Shown here: one piece after another, positions 23,794-32,949 of the stretch
Layout of the letters: the number at the start of each line of letters is the position of its first letter
Position numbering within the stretch: the first letter of the stretch is position 1
DNA from: Paenibacillus wulumuqiensis
Lineage (GTDB): Bacteria; Bacillota; Bacilli; Paenibacillales; Paenibacillaceae
Length of the DNA: 64,000 nt
Assembly (NCBI RefSeq): GCF_000971965.1
Contig: NZ_LAQP01000004.1
Span: 558,001 to 622,000 of the forward strand
Reading direction: 5' to 3'
Made by a program: the position numbers and the translations under genes
Notes under the pieces: generated by a model
What the model was told of the DNA's origin: nothing
Databases searched by the model: none
What the model saw: only the letters and a program-made list of their open reading frames with translations

Positions 23794-24768
23794 TTAGCGC
23801 AGCGGAGCAAAGTCCTTGATTTTCAGCATGATCTCATCAATCTGCTCCAGCACCCCGGTATTCAAAGATATATTTACCGCTTCTACATTCTCCTGAATCT
23901 GATGCGGCTTAGTGGCGCCGATAATAGCCGAGCTGACGCCCGGCTGACGCAGTACCCAGGCGAGAGCCAGCTGGGAAAGTGAGATATTCATGCTGCCTGC
24001 CAGTTCATTCAGTTCGGCGACGACATGCAGTACATCTTCACGCAGATAGCTGTTGATCACCTGGTTGACGGAATCATCGGCTGCACGGGTACCGGCAGCA
24101 GGCGCCTGACCCGGTTTGTACTTGCCGGTCAATACACCCTGTGCGAGCGGGGAGAAGACCACCTGGCCCAGTCCGTACTGCATCGACACCGGCAGTACTT
24201 CATCTTCGATATAACGTTCGAACAGATTGTAGATCGGCTGGTTGGAAGCGAGCGGACGCAGACGGAGACGTTCACTGATCGCTGCCGCACCGGCGATCTG
24301 GGCGGCACTCCATTCACTGACACCTGCATACAGGATTTTACCCTGGGCTGTCAGATCATCCAGTGCACGCAGTGTTTCTTCGACCGGGGTCTCCTGATCG
24401 AACCGGTGGCAGAAATAAATATCAATATAATCGGTACCCAGACGCTTCAGGCTCGCTTCACACTGCTCCATAATATGTTTGCGGGACAAGCCTCGATCAT
24501 TGGGACCATCGCCCATTGGGAAAAACAGCTTGGTGCTCAGTACATAACTGGAGCGTTCGTAGGCGGATAAGGCGGCACCAATCGCCTTTTCTCCTTCGCC
24601 GCGGTTGTAAGCGTTTGCCGTATCGAAAAAATTAATACCATATTCAAATGCGGTGCGGATGCACTGATCTGCGGCCTGCTGCTCGGCGGCGGTGCCATAG
24701 GTAAGCCAGCTGCCGAGCGCGATTTCACTTACTTTGAGGCCGGTATTGCCAAGATTGCGGTATTTCAT
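23794..24768 (-). CDS. Aldo/keto reductase, Kv-beta/YghZ-like
   Basis: A 324-residue NADPH-dependent TIM-barrel oxidoreductase. It has LGNTGLKVSEIALGSW, the catalytic Asp-Tyr-Lys-His set in FFDTANAYNRGEGEKAIG, YVLSTKLF and DIYFCHRFD, and the cofactor end motif VLRQPGVSSAIIGATKPHQIQENVEA. The length and the SWLTYG start resemble the Kv-beta/YghZ subgroup, which reduces aldehydes such as methylglyoxal. ATG 24768 has AAGGAG eight bases away; a GTG nine bases upstream overlaps that site and is less likely. Confidence 0.93.
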   Translation of the reverse strand: MKYRNLGNTGLKVSEIALGSWLTYGTAAEQQAADQCIRTAFEYGINFFDTANAYNRGEGEKAIGAALSAYERSSYVLSTKLFFPMGDGPNDRGLSRKHIMEQCEASLKRLGTDYIDIYFCHRFDQETPVEETLRALDDLTAQGKILYAGVSEWSAAQIAGAAAISERLRLRPLASNQPIYNLFERYIEDEVLPVSMQYGLGQVVFSPLAQGVLTGKYKPGQAPAAGTRAADDSVNQVINSYLREDVLHVVAELNELAGSMNISLSQLALAWVLRQPGVSSAIIGATKPHQIQENVEAVNISLNTGVLEQIDEIMLKIKDFAPLR

Positions 24769-24861
24769 GTGTAACACTCCTTATGTAAGACAGAATAGAG
24801 GCAACAGTTTTGCCGTCTTATCCATCATTGAACAAAAAGCTGCTTTCGTCAATCTGCTGGA

Positions 24862-25425
24862 TTACTCATCTTGGGCAGGAGACGGGAAATAGGCACCTGC
24901 CTGCAGCTGATTCACAAAATGCTGCAGCCACTCGTAATACTGCCGGGCATGCTGCAGCTTATGCAAATCACGCAGACAGCTTTCCCGTTCCTCGGCCGAG
25001 GTATGCCGGGAGAGAATGATCTCGGACAGCTGGGGAATGACTTCTTCCATGGAGGTGGTCATGACGTCGATCTCCCGCTGCAATTTGGTGCCAAAAAAGT
25101 TCTGGAACGTGCTGAAATAATTGGTGTCTGCCTGATACTGGTCTTTGCGGTCACGTTTCTCGTCAAGCTTGTTGATCATGCGTGACTCCATCAGGGAGCG
25201 AACGGCATAACTCATATTGCTTTTGCTCATATTCATATCGTTTTTCATTTCTTCCAGTGTCATCGGACGGTCCTCGAAATACATTACTCCATAGAGCTGA
25301 CCGAACGAATGATTCACCCCATACAGGTCCATCGTCTGGGCAATCGCTTCAATCATCTCTGTTCGCAGCTCCTGCTGTCTGGAACGGGAGTTCTCATTAG
25401 GCATCTCATTTATTTCCTTTTCCAC
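24862..25425 (-). CDS. GbsR/CosR-family MarR-like transcriptional regulator
   Basis: A 187-residue winged-helix regulator. It has VNHSFGQLYGVMYFEDRPMTLEEMKNDMNMSKSNMSYAVRSLMESRMI (about 38-85), the GbsR-type HTH, followed by KLDEKRDRKDQYQADTNYFSTFQNFFGTK and a helical C-terminus. B. subtilis relatives GbsR and OpcR repress choline/glycine-betaine genes. Here the divergent operon is a sugar-type ABC transporter rather than opu or gbs genes. GTG 25425 follows GAGGTGATATT. A perfect inverted repeat at 25530-25547 lies in the shared intergenic region. Confidence 0.85.
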   Translation of the reverse strand: MEKEINEMPNENSRSRQQELRTEMIEAIAQTMDLYGVNHSFGQLYGVMYFEDRPMTLEEMKNDMNMSKSNMSYAVRSLMESRMINKLDEKRDRKDQYQADTNYFSTFQNFFGTKLQREIDVMTTSMEEVIPQLSEIILSRHTSAEERESCLRDLHKLQHARQYYEWLQHFVNQLQAGAYFPSPAQDE

Positions 25426-25529
25426 AATATCACCTCATAATCTGTGATTAACTTCCAGAAAAAGCTGAAAAATTTACAATATTCATCAATGTTTTTACAC
25501 TGGGATAACTCATGATCTCTTATTTGATT

Positions 25530-25547
25530 GTACAATATTTTTTGTAC
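25530..25547 (+). promoter_or_regulatory. Inverted repeat between the GbsR-like regulator and the ABC operon
   Basis: GTACAA-TATTTT-TTGTAC, perfect six-base arms with six-base spacer, 75 bases before the first permease start. It is the best operator candidate in this divergent region. Confidence 0.5.
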
Positions 25548-25621
25548 GGAAGACATATAAATATAAAAAATGCGTTTCTGAAAGAAGTATTAAAGAAAAA
25601 TTGAACGCGGGAGTGGATGTA

Positions 25622-26500
25622 TTGAAAACAAAAATATTCCGGGAGACAGAGGCACTGCTGTTCACAATGCCAGCCGTCATTCCACTGCTGGTATTCTGGC
25701 TGGGACCTCTTGGATACATATTTTATCTGAGCTTCACGGATTGGGACTTTATGAGTCCGGACAAGCTCTTCGTCGGACTGGACAATTACCGCTATCTCCT
25801 GGGCAATCCCGAATTTTATCAGGCGCTGAAAGTGACTGCCCTGTTCGGAATCGGCAGCGTAATTCCAATCATGATCGGCGGCCTGCTGCTGGCTCTGCTG
25901 ATGAACAGCAAGCTGCGGACATCGGGCATCTATCGCGCTTTTATTTTCTCGCCATGGGTTACACCGACTGTCGCAGTATCGATCGTGTGGTCATGGATCT
26001 TCCAGCCGGATGTCGGTTATGCGAACCATGTACTCAGCTGGTTCGGTATTGCGGGTATCGGATGGCTGCAGGATTCCAACTGGGCACTGGTTGCCATTCT
26101 GATCGTTACTCTGTGGAAATCGGTCGGCTGGGCGATGATCTTCTATCTGGTAGCGCTGCGTAATCTGCCGTCGGATCTGCTGGAAGCCGCTTCGATGGAC
26201 GGAGCGGGAGCATGGAGCCGGTTCCGCCATATTACGCTGCCGCTGATCTCACCGACGACCTTTTTCCTGGCCGTTATTCTGACGATCCAGTCGCTGCAGG
26301 CGTATGACCAGATCAATGTCATGACCCAGGGTGGCCCGGCGGGATCGACGCGCACGCTGCTGTATCTGTATTATCAATCCGCCTTTGAGGCATTTAACGT
26401 AGGGGAGGCTTCTTCAGTGGCAGTCGTTATTATTCTGATCTGTGTACTGCTGTCAGGGTGCTCGTTCCTGATTGGAAGAAAGATGGTGCATTACCAGTGA
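25622..26500 (+). CDS. Sugar-type ABC transporter permease (MalF/UgpA-like)
   Basis: A 292-residue membrane permease with six hydrophobic segments. The EAA loop reads EAASMDGAGAWSRFRHITLPLISPTTFF (about 188-215), typical of CUT1 transporters. PAVIPLLVFWLGPLGYIFYLSFTDW opens the first segment. The start is taken as TTG 25622, eight bases after GGGAG; another TTG at 25601 is possible. It is the first gene of a six-gene operon, and no ATPase is included, so a shared MsmX/UgpC-type ATPase is probably used. Confidence 0.9.
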   Translation: MKTKIFRETEALLFTMPAVIPLLVFWLGPLGYIFYLSFTDWDFMSPDKLFVGLDNYRYLLGNPEFYQALKVTALFGIGSVIPIMIGGLLLALLMNSKLRTSGIYRAFIFSPWVTPTVAVSIVWSWIFQPDVGYANHVLSWFGIAGIGWLQDSNWALVAILIVTLWKSVGWAMIFYLVALRNLPSDLLEAASMDGAGAWSRFRHITLPLISPTTFFLAVILTIQSLQAYDQINVMTQGGPAGSTRTLLYLYYQSAFEAFNVGEASSVAVVIILICVLLSGCSFLIGRKMVHYQ

Positions 26501-27453
26501 ATATGACAGGAGCAGGCAAGGATACAACGTCGTATGAACCGGTGACCCCCGGACGACGCCGATCGGGATCGCGCAGTAATGGAGCAGCAGGCCGAAGAGA
26601 CGGGACGGTGACCCGTTATCGTTTGAGCGGCGGTACGGCGCTGCGGTATATCATGCTGACGGTAATCAGTCTGCTGATGGCTTTTCCATTCTATTGGATG
26701 GTCATGAGCGGATTCAAGACCAATGATGAGATTTTCCGCTTTCCGCCGACATTTTGGCCGGAGACCTTTCTCTGGAGCAATTATGTGGATGCATGGCATG
26801 CGGCTCCATTCGCCCGCTATATTCTGAACAGTATCGGTGTTGGAGCCGCCATTTCACTGCTGCAGATTATCAATTCAAGCATGATGGCGTATGCGCTGAC
26901 CCATATGCGCTTCCGGCTCAAAGGGCTGTTCACCGGTGTCGTGCTGCTCGGCTACATGATCCCGAGTACAGCCGTCTATCTGCCAAGCTATCTCGTACTG
27001 AGCAAGCTGCAGCTGCTGGACAGCTATACGGGGCTGATCCTCTCCAACTGTGTCAGTGTATTCTCGATCTTCCTGATCCGGCAGGCTTTTATGCAGATAT
27101 CCCATGAGCTGGTGGAAGCCGGACAGCTGGATGGAGCTTCCCATTTCCGGATACTGTGGACGATCATCACGCCTCTGGCACGTTCGACGTTTGCAGTGAT
27201 GGTGCTCATTACCTTTATCGAGCAGTACAACAACTATTTCTGGCCGATGCTGATCACCAAGAGTCCTGATCTGCAGCTCGTCTCGGCGGGGCTGCGCAGC
27301 TTCTTTGTGGAAGGAGGGGCCTATGGTCTGAAATGGCCGCAAATTATGGCCGCCAGCGCGTTTACAATTGCACCACTGCTGATTCTGTTTTTATTTACCC
27401 AGAAGACGATTATGCAGAGCGTGAATATGTCGGCAGGCGTGAACAAGAACTAA
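26497..27453 (+). CDS. Sugar-type ABC transporter permease (MalG/UgpE-like)
   Basis: A 318-residue membrane permease. The first about 45 residues form an unusual Arg/Gly/Ser-rich cytoplasmic extension (TPGRRRSGSRSNGAAGRR) before the first membrane segment. The EAA loop is EAGQLDGASHFRILWTIITPLARS. GTG 26497 overlaps the previous stop (GTGA), and ATG 26503 is an alternative. It forms the heteromeric channel with the preceding permease. Confidence 0.9.
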   Translation: MNMTGAGKDTTSYEPVTPGRRRSGSRSNGAAGRRDGTVTRYRLSGGTALRYIMLTVISLLMAFPFYWMVMSGFKTNDEIFRFPPTFWPETFLWSNYVDAWHAAPFARYILNSIGVGAAISLLQIINSSMMAYALTHMRFRLKGLFTGVVLLGYMIPSTAVYLPSYLVLSKLQLLDSYTGLILSNCVSVFSIFLIRQAFMQISHELVEAGQLDGASHFRILWTIITPLARSTFAVMVLITFIEQYNNYFWPMLITKSPDLQLVSAGLRSFFVEGGAYGLKWPQIMAASAFTIAPLLILFLFTQKTIMQSVNMSAGVNKN

Positions 27454-27509
27454 TCCGGAAGCTGTATTGCGATTCTATCCAATAATGAAAATGAGAAGGG
27501 AAGAATGTC

Positions 27510-28970
27510 ATGAAACCATTCCGCTTATATGGAAAAGAAATCTTCAAACAACGTTCTAACATGATTAAAGAGAGCGAATACATTAAAAATCCAACCGGTA
27601 CCTCCGCGCATCTGCCCTCTTCTGCAGCAGGACGACGCACTTCCCGACTGCTGAACTGGAAATCCGGATTGTCGCTTATGCTGATCGCCAGCTTCCTGAT
27701 GATTACCGCCTGCGGTTCACCGGGCAACAGCGCTACAAGCGCAGCAGGCAGCAGCACGGCATCCCAGGGACCGGTTGAAATCGAATTCTGGTACGGACTC
27801 GGCGGCAAGCTGGGCGATAATATGAAAAAGACGATCGATGAGTTCAACGCTTCTCAAAAAGATGTTATCGTCAAAGGCATCGTGCAGGCTGACTATGATG
27901 AGACCGGGCAAAAGCTGCAGGCTGCCATCGCTTCCGGACAGGTACCGGCTGCAGTACTCAGCTCCAATATCGACTGGGCCAAAAAAGGCTATTATGCACC
28001 GCTGGATCAATTGATCGCTGCAGATCCGGATTTCAAAAAAGAAGACTTTGTACAGACATTCCTGAACCAAGGACAGGTGGATGGCAAGCAGTATTTCCTG
28101 CCGATGTACGGTACGACCCAGGTCATGTACTATCGCAAGGATACGCTCAAAGCAAACGGCATCGACCCGGCAAGCCTCACAACCTGGGAAGCGCTCGCGG
28201 CAGCTGCTGCCAAAATGACCAAAAAGGAAAATGGCAAAACCACGTTCTACGGCTGGGAGCCAATGTGGGGCAGTGACAATATGATGGATGCCGTACTGAG
28301 CAAAGGCGGCAAAATTCTCAGCGACGATGGCAAGACCGTCATGATTGACTCCCCGGAATGGGTGGAGACATGGGATATGTTCCGCAAATGGATTCATGAA
28401 GACCAGATTATGACGATTCACTCCGGCGGACAGGGCTGGGAATACTGGTACAAAACGATTGATGATGTAATGAAAAATAAAGCAGCGGGATATACCGGTT
28501 CCAGCGGGGATCAGGGTGATCTGGACTTCAAAATCGTCGGAGCAATGGAGCAGCCGGGCTGGCAGGCAGTGGGCGAAGGCAAGCCGGTCGCCAATGCGAT
28601 TATGGCAGGCATCCCGGCCAAAGCAAGTCCGGAGCAGCAGCAGGCCGCTTTCAAATGGCTGACGTATTTCTCCAAAGCATCCAACACGGCACAATGGTCG
28701 ATGAATACCGGCTATATCGCGGTTCGTCAATCCGCACTGCAAGATCCTGCTTTCCAGGCGTTCAGCAAGAAAAATCCGCAAATTGAAGTGCCGCTGAAGC
28801 AGGCATCCCATGCTTCACCGCCATTCCAGGACCCGACCGGCGGCAAAATTACCGATGCGCTCAAAGTAGCTGCCGACCAGGTACAAATCAACAATGTCCC
28901 GGCTGCCCAGGCGCTGCAGGAAGCCAAGGTAAAGGCACAGCAGGAACTGGATCGTGTAAACAGCCGCTGA
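27510..28970 (+). CDS. Extracellular solute-binding lipoprotein, UgpB/MalE-like
   Basis: A 486-residue substrate-binding lipoprotein. An atypically long N-terminal region (about 48 residues) precedes the hydrophobic signal and lipobox ITAC near 68-71. The mature domain starts VEIEFWYGLGGKLGDNMKKTIDEFN, similar in layout to UgpB-type binding proteins, and has YFLPMYGTTQVMYYRKD and WKLT-type closing helices. A later start would leave a normal signal length (for example ATG 27561) but lacks a good ribosome site. The presence of phosphatase and phosphoesterase genes in the operon hints at a phosphorylated or phosphodiester ligand. Confidence 0.88.
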   Translation: MKPFRLYGKEIFKQRSNMIKESEYIKNPTGTSAHLPSSAAGRRTSRLLNWKSGLSLMLIASFLMITACGSPGNSATSAAGSSTASQGPVEIEFWYGLGGKLGDNMKKTIDEFNASQKDVIVKGIVQADYDETGQKLQAAIASGQVPAAVLSSNIDWAKKGYYAPLDQLIAADPDFKKEDFVQTFLNQGQVDGKQYFLPMYGTTQVMYYRKDTLKANGIDPASLTTWEALAAAAAKMTKKENGKTTFYGWEPMWGSDNMMDAVLSKGGKILSDDGKTVMIDSPEWVETWDMFRKWIHEDQIMTIHSGGQGWEYWYKTIDDVMKNKAAGYTGSSGDQGDLDFKIVGAMEQPGWQAVGEGKPVANAIMAGIPAKASPEQQQAAFKWLTYFSKASNTAQWSMNTGYIAVRQSALQDPAFQAFSKKNPQIEVPLKQASHASPPFQDPTGGKITDALKVAADQVQINNVPAAQALQEAKVKAQQELDRVNSR

Positions 28971-29070
28971 TTACCAAATAACATGTCGCAACGATGAACC
29001 ATGACAGTGTACAGCAGCCGATGGCACTGTACACTGTCTTCAGGTACACGCAGGAAAGGGAGCAACACCG

Positions 29071-29877
29071 ATGACTGAAATGATGAAAAACATAAGCCAT
29101 CCACTGGAGCAGGCGAAAAGCATAATGGACGATCTGTCCCGCGTTCAGGCAGTACTGCTGGACAAGGACGGAACACTGCTGGATTTTAACAAGATGTGGG
29201 GCTTCTGGACCGATGAAGTGATGCGGCTGGTGAATGTCCGTCTGGCCGAGCACGGATGTTCCCTGGAACAGGAGCAGGTTCCGTACATCTGGGGAACGGT
29301 GCATGATGAACACGGGCAGATGACCGATTACGACACCCAGGGACCGCTGGCGATGGGCACGATGGAAGAAGTGTATGCCATACTGATCTGGCATGGTTAC
29401 CGGGCCGGACTGTCTTGGGCCGTATCCAAATCGATCGTTCATGATTGTATCCGCGAGGCTGATCTCGCTATGGAACGTTCGAAGCCTGCATATCCGCTGC
29501 CGGGTGTACGGGAGTTTCTGGAACAGTGCCGGGAGAATGGAATACGGCTTGGCGTAGTCACAGCAGATGATACGGACAATGCCCGCAAGCATCTGCTGTG
29601 GATGGGCATGACCGACTATTTTGATGTGATCGTCGGTAATGATGCGGTACGTCAGGGCAAGCCTTTTCCCGATATGGTACAGCTGGCCTGTGAGCAGCTC
29701 GGTATCCCGGCAGAGCATACCGTCGTGATCGGCGATACAAGCGGCGATATGCAGATGGGCCGAGCGGCAGGTTGCCTGCTGACGATCGGGATTGGCAGAA
29801 GCGATAATATTCAATCGGCGGACGTGGTAATCGATTCCTTTGACCAGCTGCTGCGGCAGGGCGGGGAGCGGAAATGA
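29071..29877 (+). CDS. HAD-superfamily phosphatase (phosphoglycolate-phosphatase-like)
   Basis: A 268-residue cytoplasmic hydrolase. Motif I is LLDKDGTLLDF (about 30-40), motif II VVTADDTDN (about 165; the usual T/S occurs here), motif III Lys in RQGKPFPDM, motif IV VVIGDTSGDMQMGRAAG (about 225-240). A helical cap separates motifs I and II. It lies 100 bases after the binding protein gene and overlaps the SMR gene by four bases (ATGA). The substrate could be a phosphorylated product of the imported solute. Confidence 0.9.
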   Translation: MTEMMKNISHPLEQAKSIMDDLSRVQAVLLDKDGTLLDFNKMWGFWTDEVMRLVNVRLAEHGCSLEQEQVPYIWGTVHDEHGQMTDYDTQGPLAMGTMEEVYAILIWHGYRAGLSWAVSKSIVHDCIREADLAMERSKPAYPLPGVREFLEQCRENGIRLGVVTADDTDNARKHLLWMGMTDYFDVIVGNDAVRQGKPFPDMVQLACEQLGIPAEHTVVIGDTSGDMQMGRAAGCLLTIGIGRSDNIQSADVVIDSFDQLLRQGGERK

Positions 29878-30206
29878 CAGGCAGTACAGGCTGGGTTCTG
29901 CTCCTACTCGCCATCGTGCTGGAACTGGCCGGTACGATTATGATGAAAATGTCGGATGGCTTCAGCCGCATCCTGCCGTCTGTACTGATGTTCGTCTGCT
30001 ATGGAGCCAGCTTCACTATGCTGAACTATGCAGTTCGTTATATGCCGATCAGTATTGCCTATGCGATCTGGTCGGGCGTGGGTATCACACTGATCAGCAT
30101 TGCCGGTTACTACTTTTTCGGAGAACGATTGAAAATAGCCTCCGTCTGCTGGATGGTGCTGATTATTGTCGGAATTATCGGATTGAAATGGAGCGATGCA
30201 CAATGA
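29874..30206 (+). CDS. Small multidrug resistance (SMR) family transporter
   Basis: A 110-residue membrane protein with four hydrophobic helices. The conserved membrane Glu lies in LLAIVLELAGTIMMKMSDGF (Glu17), and YAVRYMPISIAYAIWSGVGITLISIAGYYFFGERL is the classic helix 2-3 region with the GVG motif. It overlaps both neighbours by four bases, so it is translationally coupled. SMR proteins export cationic compounds or guanidinium. Inclusion in a solute-uptake operon is unusual. Confidence 0.92.
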   Translation: MTGSTGWVLLLLAIVLELAGTIMMKMSDGFSRILPSVLMFVCYGASFTMLNYAVRYMPISIAYAIWSGVGITLISIAGYYFFGERLKIASVCWMVLIIVGIIGLKWSDAQ

Positions 30207-31240
30207 AGCAATCGGAAATGAACCTCATCGGACAGCAGGAGAAGAGCTGTCCGAATCAACCGTTAGCCAGCTTTCAGGTCATTACGGATACACATGTCAC
30301 CGACGATCCGCAGCATATTCACAACCTCCACTGGGAACAGGCACTCGCGGATATTGCCCGATATGGTCAGAACAGCCTCGGCGTTATGCATGTGGGCGAT
30401 GTAACGGATCATGGCCTGGAAGCGGAATACAGAGAGCTGCACCGGATATGGGAGCCGTATCGGGAGCAGCTGCCACCGTTCTTTTTTACAATGGGCAATC
30501 ATGATGTAGGCGACTTTATCTGGGAGGAAGCGCCGCAGGAACTGACTGGACTGACCGGCCAGCAGCTGCTGGAATTGTGGGAACAGTACCAGTCTCAGAT
30601 GGCAGCAGAAGCATCCCTCAAAAAGGAAAAAGATTCCGCAGCGGCCCGGCAGCTGTGGCAGCGCCGAATCGGCAATTTTAACGAAGCGACGGGTACAAGA
30701 GGTTCCTACCACGATCACTGGATCGGCGGATATCATTTCATCTTCATCGGTACCGAGCAGCCGCTGTCCAAAGACTGCCATCTGTCGGACGAGCAGCTGG
30801 AATGGATCGATCACAAGCTGGCCGAACAGTCTTCCCCGGACCAACCGATCTTCCTGTTCCTGCATCAGCCGCTCATCAATACGGTAGCCGGCTCTCTGGA
30901 ACAGCAGGGCTGGTACGGGGTCCATCAGGACGAGCAGCTGCGCCGCATCCTGTCCCGCTACTCACAGACGATCCTGTTCACCGGCCATACCCACTGGCAG
31001 CTCGGCGCACCGCACACCCACTACGACGGCCAGGGCCAACTGCCTACCATGTTCAATGCTTCATCCGTCGGCTACCTGTGGACAGACGAAGACGAATACC
31101 TGCTGGGCAGCGAAGGCTACTACGTAGAAATTCACAAATCGCATGTACGCGTCCGAGGCAGAGACTTCACCACAGGCACCTGGATCGAACAAGCCGACTA
31201 CACCGTCCCATATCCCATCTCGGCTGCCCTGATCGAATAG
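30203..31240 (+). CDS. Calcineurin-like metallophosphoesterase
   Basis: A 345-residue cytoplasmic phosphoesterase. Metal ligands are visible in order: VITDTHVTDD (about 26-35), MHVGDVTDHG (about 62-71), MGNHDVGDF (about 97-105), LHQPL and TGHTHWQLG (near 265). There is no signal peptide. ATG 30203 overlaps the SMR stop by four bases. The family includes phosphodiesterases acting on glycerophosphodiesters, cyclic nucleotides or similar, and specificity cannot be read here. It is the last gene of the operon. Confidence 0.9.
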   Translation: MKQSEMNLIGQQEKSCPNQPLASFQVITDTHVTDDPQHIHNLHWEQALADIARYGQNSLGVMHVGDVTDHGLEAEYRELHRIWEPYREQLPPFFFTMGNHDVGDFIWEEAPQELTGLTGQQLLELWEQYQSQMAAEASLKKEKDSAAARQLWQRRIGNFNEATGTRGSYHDHWIGGYHFIFIGTEQPLSKDCHLSDEQLEWIDHKLAEQSSPDQPIFLFLHQPLINTVAGSLEQQGWYGVHQDEQLRRILSRYSQTILFTGHTHWQLGAPHTHYDGQGQLPTMFNASSVGYLWTDEDEYLLGSEGYYVEIHKSHVRVRGRDFTTGTWIEQADYTVPYPISAALIE

Positions 31241-31483
31241 GGTAGACGATCCGCTCTATGCTCTACAATCAATAGCATGCGGACAAAGGCTAAATGACTA
31301 CACGAATTAATTGTGTAAATTCATGAATCGCATGTATTGGCCAAATCTCAAAATTACGTAGGTTGCTAAAGCTGAAAAACTCACCAGAATTGCATGTTCC
31401 TAGAACCGAAAGGTCTGAGCTTGAAACAATCTTGCATTTAAAGTAGATAGGCAACTCCAACTGCATTCCATCCACAGAACGTA

Positions 31484-31593
31484 AGAAAAGAAATAAGAGC
31501 AGCGGACGACCTTTAAGCCTGGAGATCCCCATTTTCAATATCCAATTCAGGGATCTCCAGGCTTAACCGGATGACGTGCTCTTATTCTTTTCT
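31484..31593. repeat. Structured repeat element, copy A
   Basis: Outer stem of about 17 pairs (31484-31501 with 31577-31593, one bulged A), 11-base junction GCGGACGACCT, perfect 15-base inner stem TTAAGCCTGGAGATC / GATCTCCAGGCTTAA (31513-31527, 31552-31566) with a 24-base loop, and ten-base junction CCGGATGACG. Copy B at 54241-54345 has the same segment lengths, near-identical junctions and covarying stems. It lies in the 500-base gap between the metallophosphoesterase and esterase genes, where I see no gene. Confidence 0.75.
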
Positions 31594-31595
31594 GA

Positions 31596-31635
31596 AGTGG
31601 ATGCAAGTAGATTCGAGTGGATGCAAGTAGATGCA
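31596..31635 (+). repeat. 20-bp direct repeat, two units
   Basis: AGTGGATGCAAGTAGAT occurs at 31596-31612 and again at 31616-31632, just right of structured repeat copy A. Confidence 0.7.
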
Positions 31636-31749
31636 CCCCACCCGATTAGGCTCCCCCCTGCAATTGTGGTATCCTTACATCTGGTTCTGCTTTTACAGCA
31701 GTCATTCTGTTTATAATATAGAGAAAATAGAATTGGAGAGATGATCCGG

Positions 31750-32513
31750 ATGAAATTGGTTCCGCCTCAGTCATTTACCTATCGCGGGGGAGCGAGGGCT
31801 GCCCTGCTGCTGCACGGGTATACCGGCAACACGCTGCATGTCCGCAAGCTGGGACGTTTCCTGAATGATAGAGGGTATACCTGTCATGGACCCCTGTACA
31901 AAGGGCATGGCAGTACCCCGGACGAACTGCTGCATACCAAGCCATCCGAATGGTGGAAAGATGCCGTAGAAGGATATGAATACCTGGAGCGGGAAGGGTA
32001 CGAAGAGATCGCGATCGTGGGCGTATCGCTGGGTGGTGTGTTTGCTCTGCGGCTGGGTACCCTTTTCCCGGCCAAAGCGATTGTATCGATGTGTGCGCCT
32101 GTACGTGAAAAAGGCAATGAAGATATCCTCAGACGGGTGCTCGAATACGCTCACTGGTTCAAGTCCATAGAAGGCAAGGACGAGCCACAGATCCAAAGGG
32201 AACTGCAGGAACTGGCTGCCGAGCCGCTGCACAGTCTGGATCAGCGCTGCGCGAATTGATCGCTTCAACAGCGCGTCAGGTCAAGCGCATCGCTGCGCCC
32301 ACACTGATTATGCAGGGGGAGCTGGATGAAGAGCTGTACCACGAGAGTGCCCGGATCATTTATGAGGAATTGACCGTGCCGGTCAAGGAGCTGAAATGGT
32401 ATGATCAGTCCGGTCATATTCTTACCATGGACAAGCAGCATGATCTGGTGTTTGAGGATGTGTATCGATTCCTCGAGAGTCTGGAATGGGATGCGGCAGG
32501 AACGACACTCTAA
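31750..32513 (+). pseudogene. Est30-like carboxylesterase interrupted by a frameshift
   Basis: An alpha/beta-hydrolase of the Est30 carboxylesterase type, expected to be about 250 residues. The first frame (ATG 31750 to 32259) has LLLHGYTGNT, CHGPLYKGHG and the nucleophile elbow GVSLGGVF. The second frame (to 32513) has the acid loop MQGELDEE and catalytic His in DQSGHILTMD, ending FLESLEW as in Est30. The break is at about 32240-32250, where CAGCGCTGCGCG shifts the frame; dropping two bases restores LDQ-LRELIAS. The whole triad is present, so the change is recent, a sequencing error, or slippage in the GC repeat. Confidence 0.85.
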
Positions 32514-32595
32514 TGGAAAGAACGATTGGGCATTGATGAATAATGCTGTCTGGCCTAACGATTAATAAATCATAAGCCGAATCGTTAAAAAGTGA

Positions 32596-32638
32596 AGCAC
32601 GCTTATTGACCGGTAAAAAGGCATGAAGCGTGCTTTTT
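32596..32638 (+). terminator. Terminator after the esterase
   Basis: AGCACGCTT / AAGCGTGCT arms around a 21-base loop, then TTTT. Nothing recognised between here and 32949. Confidence 0.75.
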
Positions 32639-32949
32639 CGCATCATCTAGGATGTGGATAAGAGGATAACAGTTCGGAGAAGCAATCGCATGCAGTACAG
32701 ACTAGCATTTTATACAGTGCTGCACAAATGATAGCGTGTATGTACCCGTTAGTATATGAAATGCCCGCCATGAGAACAATGCAGAATGTTTGCGAATAAC
32801 GTCAGGTTGCCCTACAATCAATCTCATAGCTTTCTGTTTTCGGGACCTTTATGCCGGAAAGGTAACATCAAGCATAAGGACAGAGTATGTATAGCAGAAG
32901 ACATGGCCTATATTTACCACTACGCAACTGTAAAAGGAGAGACGACAGC

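Noticed and set aside
27717-28811. 364-residue minus-strand frame
   Set aside because: Antisense to the solute-binding lipoprotein and without recognisable motifs.
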